NCBI RefSeq assembly: GCF_001939065.1
Contig: NZ_MPSZ01000014.1
Location: 1-35,059 of the forward strand
Direction: 5' to 3'
DNA length: 35,059 bases
Source of the DNA: Exiguobacterium indicum HHS 31
GTDB taxonomy: Bacteria > Bacillota > Bacilli > Exiguobacteriales > Exiguobacteriaceae
This document shows positions 32,640-35,059 of this stretch, one piece after another; within the stretch, counting starts at the first letter, position 1; each line of letters begins with the position of its first letter. A model generated the notes under the pieces. It had not been told where the DNA came from, did not search any database, and saw only the letters and a list, made by a program, of their open reading frames with translations. A program made the position numbers and the translations under genes.

Positions 32640-33203
32640 TCATCGTTTGGCAAAATGCTTCTTCAGCGCTTCTCGTCCACGATGAATTCTAGTTTTGACA
32701 GTAGCGACAGGTAATTCGATCATTTCACTGATTTCCTTTAGCGAAAGATCCTCTACATATTTCAGGACGAGTGGGACACGGTATTTTTCTGGTAAAGCCG
32801 CAATCGCGTCCCCGACTTCGTTTCGTTGCTCGTTATCGACCACTTGGTCCTCCGGCAAGGTGTCCTTGCTCTCGAGTTGTGAATACAATGTCAGTCCTTC
32901 AGTACCTGACATCTCAGCATCAAGAGAATAATCAGGTTTCTTTTTCCGTAATCGGTCAATCGATACGTTCGTGACGATTCGGTACAACCAAGTCCGGAAC
33001 TTCCATTGTGCATTATACGAATCAATTTTCGTAAATACACGGATGAAGGCTTCCTGTGTCGCATCCTCCGCTTCCATTCGATCGCGCAAGACACGGAAAG
33101 CCACAAGAAAGGCACCTTCCTTATATAGATCAACAAGTGCCGCGAATGCATCACGGTCTCCCTGTTTCACTCGCTCAATTAAGCGTAGTGTCGTTTCTTC
33201 CAC
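32640..33203 (-). CDS. sigW: ECF RNA polymerase sigma factor SigW
   Basis: The 187-residue sigma factor has region 2 with DRDAFAALVDLYKEGAFLVAFRVL, AEDATQEAFIRVFTKI and WKFRTWLYRIVTNVSIDRLRKKK. Region 4 has ALPEKYRVPLVLKYVEDLSLKEISEMIELPVATVKTRIHRGREALKK, including the recognition helix. Gene order with the anti-sigma factor, cdaA, cdaR, glmM and glmS marks it as the SigW of envelope stress. It starts with GTG at 33203, 8 bases after GGGGGG. A consensus sigma-W promoter lies upstream, so it activates its own transcription. Confidence 0.95.
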   Translation of the reverse strand: MEETTLRLIERVKQGDRDAFAALVDLYKEGAFLVAFRVLRDRMEAEDATQEAFIRVFTKIDSYNAQWKFRTWLYRIVTNVSIDRLRKKKPDYSLDAEMSGTEGLTLYSQLESKDTLPEDQVVDNEQRNEVGDAIAALPEKYRVPLVLKYVEDLSLKEISEMIELPVATVKTRIHRGREALKKHFAKR

Positions 33204-33239
33204 TTTGAATACCCCCCGCTCTATGCGGTCAATCTCTTA

Positions 33240-33265
33240 TACGAAGTCGACCGATAAATGTTTCA
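33240..33265 (-). promoter_or_regulatory. Autoregulatory sigma-W promoter
   Basis: TGAAAC (33265-33260), a 16-base spacer and CGTA (33243-33240) on the minus strand match the sigma-W consensus exactly. It lies 37 bases upstream of the GTG start of sigW. Confidence 0.9.
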
Positions 33266-33290
33266 TCTCCTTTTAAATTGTAACAAAAAA

Positions 33291-33321
33291 AACTTGAACC
33301 CCGATGAAAAGAGTTCAAGTT
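33291..33321 (-). terminator. Terminator of the arginase gene
   Basis: AACTTGAAC pairs with GTTCAAGTT (33291-33299 and 33313-33321), followed on the minus strand by eight T. It lies 8 bases after the arginase stop and separates it from the sigW promoter. Confidence 0.85.
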
Positions 33322-33328
33322 CTATCCA

Positions 33329-34237
33329 TTATTTTACTAAGCGATGTGTTTCCATTGCCAAAAGTAGATCTCCGATTAGTTCATTCGCAAGTTCTGCTGT
33401 TCCGTTTCCTTCTTCAAGCAACGGATTCACTTCAACGAATTCAGCTGCAATGAAGTCTTCTGCCGTTGCGCAATGCTGGAGCACTGTCTTCGCATCGTCT
33501 AAGAAAATACCGTCGGCGACACGTGTTCCGGTACCGACGACGAGTGATGGATCGAGACCATCCATATCAAAGCTAAGATAGAACGCATCCGTCGTTTCCT
33601 TCAAATAGGCAATCGCTTCTTCCATGATCGCGTCCATTCCCCGAGTTCGGATCGCTTCCATATCATAGACACGAATACCAAGACGATCAATCAGCTCTTG
33701 TTCGCCTGGATCAACGTCACGTAATCCGATGAAGACGAGATGTTCCGGTTGCAGTTTGACATCGGTTCCTCCGACTTCCGTTAAACGCTGATGTCCTTCC
33801 CCAAGGGCGACAGCGAGCGGCATGCCGTGAATATTGCCAGACGGTGATGTTTCCGGTGTATTCAAATCACCGTGTGCATCGAACCAGATGACACCAAGAC
33901 GGGGTACAGTCTGACGTAACCCTGCAATCGTTCCGATCGCCATGCTGTGATCGCCACCGACTAATAACGGAAAACGTTGCTCCGATAACGCGTCACGTAC
34001 GATCAGGTGCAAGTCATTCGTCGTATGGACGACGCCTTCAAGACGTTTTAGCTTCGGATCTTCTTCCCGGACTGCATCCTCGGATAAGACAGCCGCTTCC
34101 CCGTAGCGTACTGCTTCTTGTCCCCGTGCTTCAAGTGTCGCGAGTAGACCGGCTTTTTCGACAGCAGCAGGTCCGTGTTCAGTGCCTGGCTTTCCTTGTC
34201 CATAACGGTACGGTACGCTGATATACGCGATGTTCAT
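33329..34237 (-). CDS. rocF: Arginase
   Basis: The 302-residue protein has the metal-binding set of the arginase/agmatinase fold: GGDHS with H97, FDAHGDLN with D120, H122 and D124, and SFDMDGLDP with D224 and D226. The NTPETSPSGNIHGMPLA loop is typical of arginase rather than agmatinase, which favours conversion of L-arginine to ornithine and urea. Its length is that of Bacillus RocF. The start codon follows AGGGGG. Arginase occupies the place upstream of sigW in several Bacillales. A cre box over its promoter implies CcpA control, so sugar-rich growth would lower arginine breakdown. No other roc genes are in view. Confidence 0.92.
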   Translation of the reverse strand: MNIAYISVPYRYGQGKPGTEHGPAAVEKAGLLATLEARGQEAVRYGEAAVLSEDAVREEDPKLKRLEGVVHTTNDLHLIVRDALSEQRFPLLVGGDHSMAIGTIAGLRQTVPRLGVIWFDAHGDLNTPETSPSGNIHGMPLAVALGEGHQRLTEVGGTDVKLQPEHLVFIGLRDVDPGEQELIDRLGIRVYDMEAIRTRGMDAIMEEAIAYLKETTDAFYLSFDMDGLDPSLVVGTGTRVADGIFLDDAKTVLQHCATAEDFIAAEFVEVNPLLEEGNGTAELANELIGDLLLAMETHRLVK

Positions 34238-34274
34238 ACGATATTCCCCCTATGTCATAGTCACTTCTACATGT

Positions 34275-34304
34275 ATTGTAAGCGGTAACAAACGAGTGGT
34301 TCAA
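34275..34304 (-). promoter_or_regulatory. Arginase promoter
   Basis: TTGAAC (34304-34299), 18 bases, and TACAAT (34280-34275) on the minus strand resemble a sigma-A promoter. The spacer is one base long of ideal. The cre site covers the -10 box and most of the spacer, which suits repression. Transcription would begin near 34268. Confidence 0.6.
34276..34292. promoter_or_regulatory. Catabolite-responsive element (cre) for CcpA
   Basis: TTGTAAGCGGTAACAAA fits the cre consensus WTGNAARCGNWWWCAWW at every position. It overlaps the -10 region of the arginase promoter, 39-55 bases before the start codon, a typical repressing position. Confidence 0.88.
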
Positions 34305-34335
34305 CTCAACAAAAAAACGCATGAATATACAAAAA

Positions 34336-34361
34336 AACACCGTGAAGGGAATCACGGTGTT
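34336..34361 (-). terminator. Terminator of the tRNA cluster
   Basis: A perfect 10-base stem (34336-34345 and 34352-34361) with a 6-base loop and seven T on the minus strand lies 88 bases after the last tRNA. Confidence 0.92.
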
Positions 34362-34448
34362 CTTGCGTACGTACTCTGGTTATGCTTGGCATTTCATATA
34401 AAAAAAACTTAAGACGAACGAAACTCGCTTAAGATCTTTAAATAAAAT

Positions 34449-34524
34449 TGGTGGAGCCTAGCGGGATCGAACCGCTGACCTCCTGCGTGCAAGGCAGGCG
34501 CTCTCCCAGCTGAGCTAAGGCCCC
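34449..34524 (-). tRNA. tRNA-Ala(TGC)
   Basis: A 76-base cloverleaf with GGGGCCT/AGGCTCC acceptor pairing, anticodon loop TTGCACG (anticodon TGC) and encoded CCA. Last gene of the cluster. Confidence 0.95.
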
Positions 34525-34533
34525 GAAAGAAAA

Positions 34534-34605
34534 AGCGGAAGACGGGATTCGAACCCGCGACCCCGACCTTGGCAAGGTCGTATTCTACCACTGAACTACT
34601 TCCGC
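34534..34605 (-). tRNA. tRNA-Gly(GCC)
   Basis: A 72-base cloverleaf with GCGGAAG/CTTCCGC acceptor, anticodon loop TTGCCAA (anticodon GCC) and T discriminator. CCA is not encoded. Confidence 0.95.
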
Positions 34606-34611
34606 AAGAAA

Positions 34612-34684
34612 TGAGCCATGCAGGATTCGAACCTGCGACCCTCTGATTAAAAGTCAGATGCTCTACCAACTGAGCTAATGGCTC
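34612..34684 (-). tRNA. tRNA-Lys(TTT)
   Basis: A 73-base cloverleaf with GAGCCAT/ATGGCTC acceptor and anticodon loop TTTTAAT (anticodon TTT). CCA is not encoded. Confidence 0.95.
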
Positions 34685-34688
34685 GACA

Positions 34689-34772
34689 TGGTGGGGGGGG
34701 GCGGATTCGAACCGCCGAACCCGAGGGAGCGGATTTACAGTCCGCCGCGTTTAGCCACTTCGCTACCCCCCC
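34689..34772 (-). tRNA. tRNA-Tyr(GTA)
   Basis: An 84-base class II tRNA with a long variable arm, a GGGGGGG/CCCCCCC acceptor of seven G-C pairs, anticodon loop CTGTAAA (anticodon GTA) and encoded CCA. Confidence 0.94.
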
Positions 34773-34810
34773 AGTTTGTCTAGGAAACTTATACGATTGA
34801 GAAAAAACAG

Positions 34811-34883
<73 letters not shown>

Positions 34884-34896
34884 ACAAAAAGTATAA

Positions 34897-34971
34897 TGGT
34901 GACCCGTACGGGATTCGAACCCGTGTTACCGCCGTGAAAGGGCGGTGTCTTAACCGCTTGACCAACGGGCC
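34897..34971 (-). tRNA. tRNA-Glu(TTC)
   Basis: A 75-base cloverleaf with GGCCCGT/ACGGGTC acceptor, anticodon loop CTTTCAC (anticodon TTC) and encoded CCA. It lies 2 bases after tRNA-Asn. Confidence 0.95.
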
Positions 34972-34973
34972 AT

Positions 34974-35048
34974 TGGCTCCGCAAGTAGGATTTGAACCTA
35001 CGACCTACCGGTTAACAGCCGGTTGCTCTACCACTGAGCTATTGCGGA
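34974..35048 (-). tRNA. tRNA-Asn(GTT)
   Basis: A 75-base cloverleaf with TCCGCAA/TTGCGGA acceptor, anticodon loop TGTTAAC (anticodon GTT), G discriminator and encoded CCA. First visible gene of the cluster; more genes may lie beyond the window edge. Confidence 0.95.
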
Positions 35049-35059
35049 ATAAATTAAAT

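Noticed and set aside
34409..34669. 86-codon frame across the tRNA genes
   Set aside because: The sequence is explained by three tRNA cloverleaves; peptides such as GLSSAGRAPALHAGG are well-known translations of tRNA genes.

Overview
The window looks like chromosomal DNA from a Gram-positive member of the Bacillales with a fairly balanced base composition. The evidence is a sigW-rsiW-cdaA-cdaR-glmM-glmS cluster with arginase beside it, a glmS ribozyme, a perfect CcpA-type cre box, strong AGGAGG-type ribosome binding sites, several GTG/TTG starts and a tRNA cluster. The overall gene style resembles Exiguobacterium; this is an inference from family knowledge and was not tested. I see no insertion sequence, phage, CRISPR array or integrase.

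Region 1 (1-12,901) is mainly a surface-glycan locus. After a membrane-anchored zinc peptidase come a 1481-residue GT-C-like membrane protein with a very large outside domain, a family 2 glycosyltransferase with an N-terminal receiver-like segment, a lipid-linked oligosaccharide flippase, a family 4 and a second family 2 glycosyltransferase, a response-regulator-like protein whose phosphorylation Asp is replaced by Glu, and manC and manA. The last two turn fructose-6-phosphate into GDP-mannose, together with a phosphomannomutase not seen here. The genes suggest GDP-mannose feeding a polyprenyl-phosphate-sugar synthase, which in turn supplies the GT-C-like enzyme.

Region 2 (13,078-26,107) is mixed housekeeping and stress or detoxification genes: a peroxiredoxin, a GTPase with a DUF697-like tail, two acetyltransferases, a compact operon of two small DUF606 (YdcZ-type) membrane proteins around a Crp/Fnr regulator plus a HAD phosphatase, a PPK2 polyphosphate phosphotransferase, a divergent quinone reductase/HxlR pair, a renalase-like flavoprotein, an isochorismatase-acetyltransferase-APH-type kinase operon, a 57-residue membrane protein, an SDR lacking catalytic residues, an Est30-like esterase and one unrecognised protein.

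Region 3 (26,131-34,361) is the cell-envelope control cluster, all on the minus strand. Sigma-W, with its own TGAAAC-N16-CGTA promoter, and its anti-sigma factor are followed by the cyclic-di-AMP synthase CdaA, its regulator CdaR, GlmM and GlmS. GlmM and GlmS make amino-sugar precursors for peptidoglycan, and the glmS leader carries the glucosamine-6-phosphate-sensing ribozyme. Upstream of sigW lies arginase, under a promoter overlapped by a cre box.

Region 4 (34,449-35,048) is a minus-strand tRNA cluster, in transcription order Asn-Glu-Thr-Tyr-Lys-Gly-Ala, closed by a strong terminator. Such clusters often follow rRNA operons, but none is in view.

Starts were chosen by ribosome binding site spacing, so several genes are shorter than the longest open frame. 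Promoter calls were made by eye.
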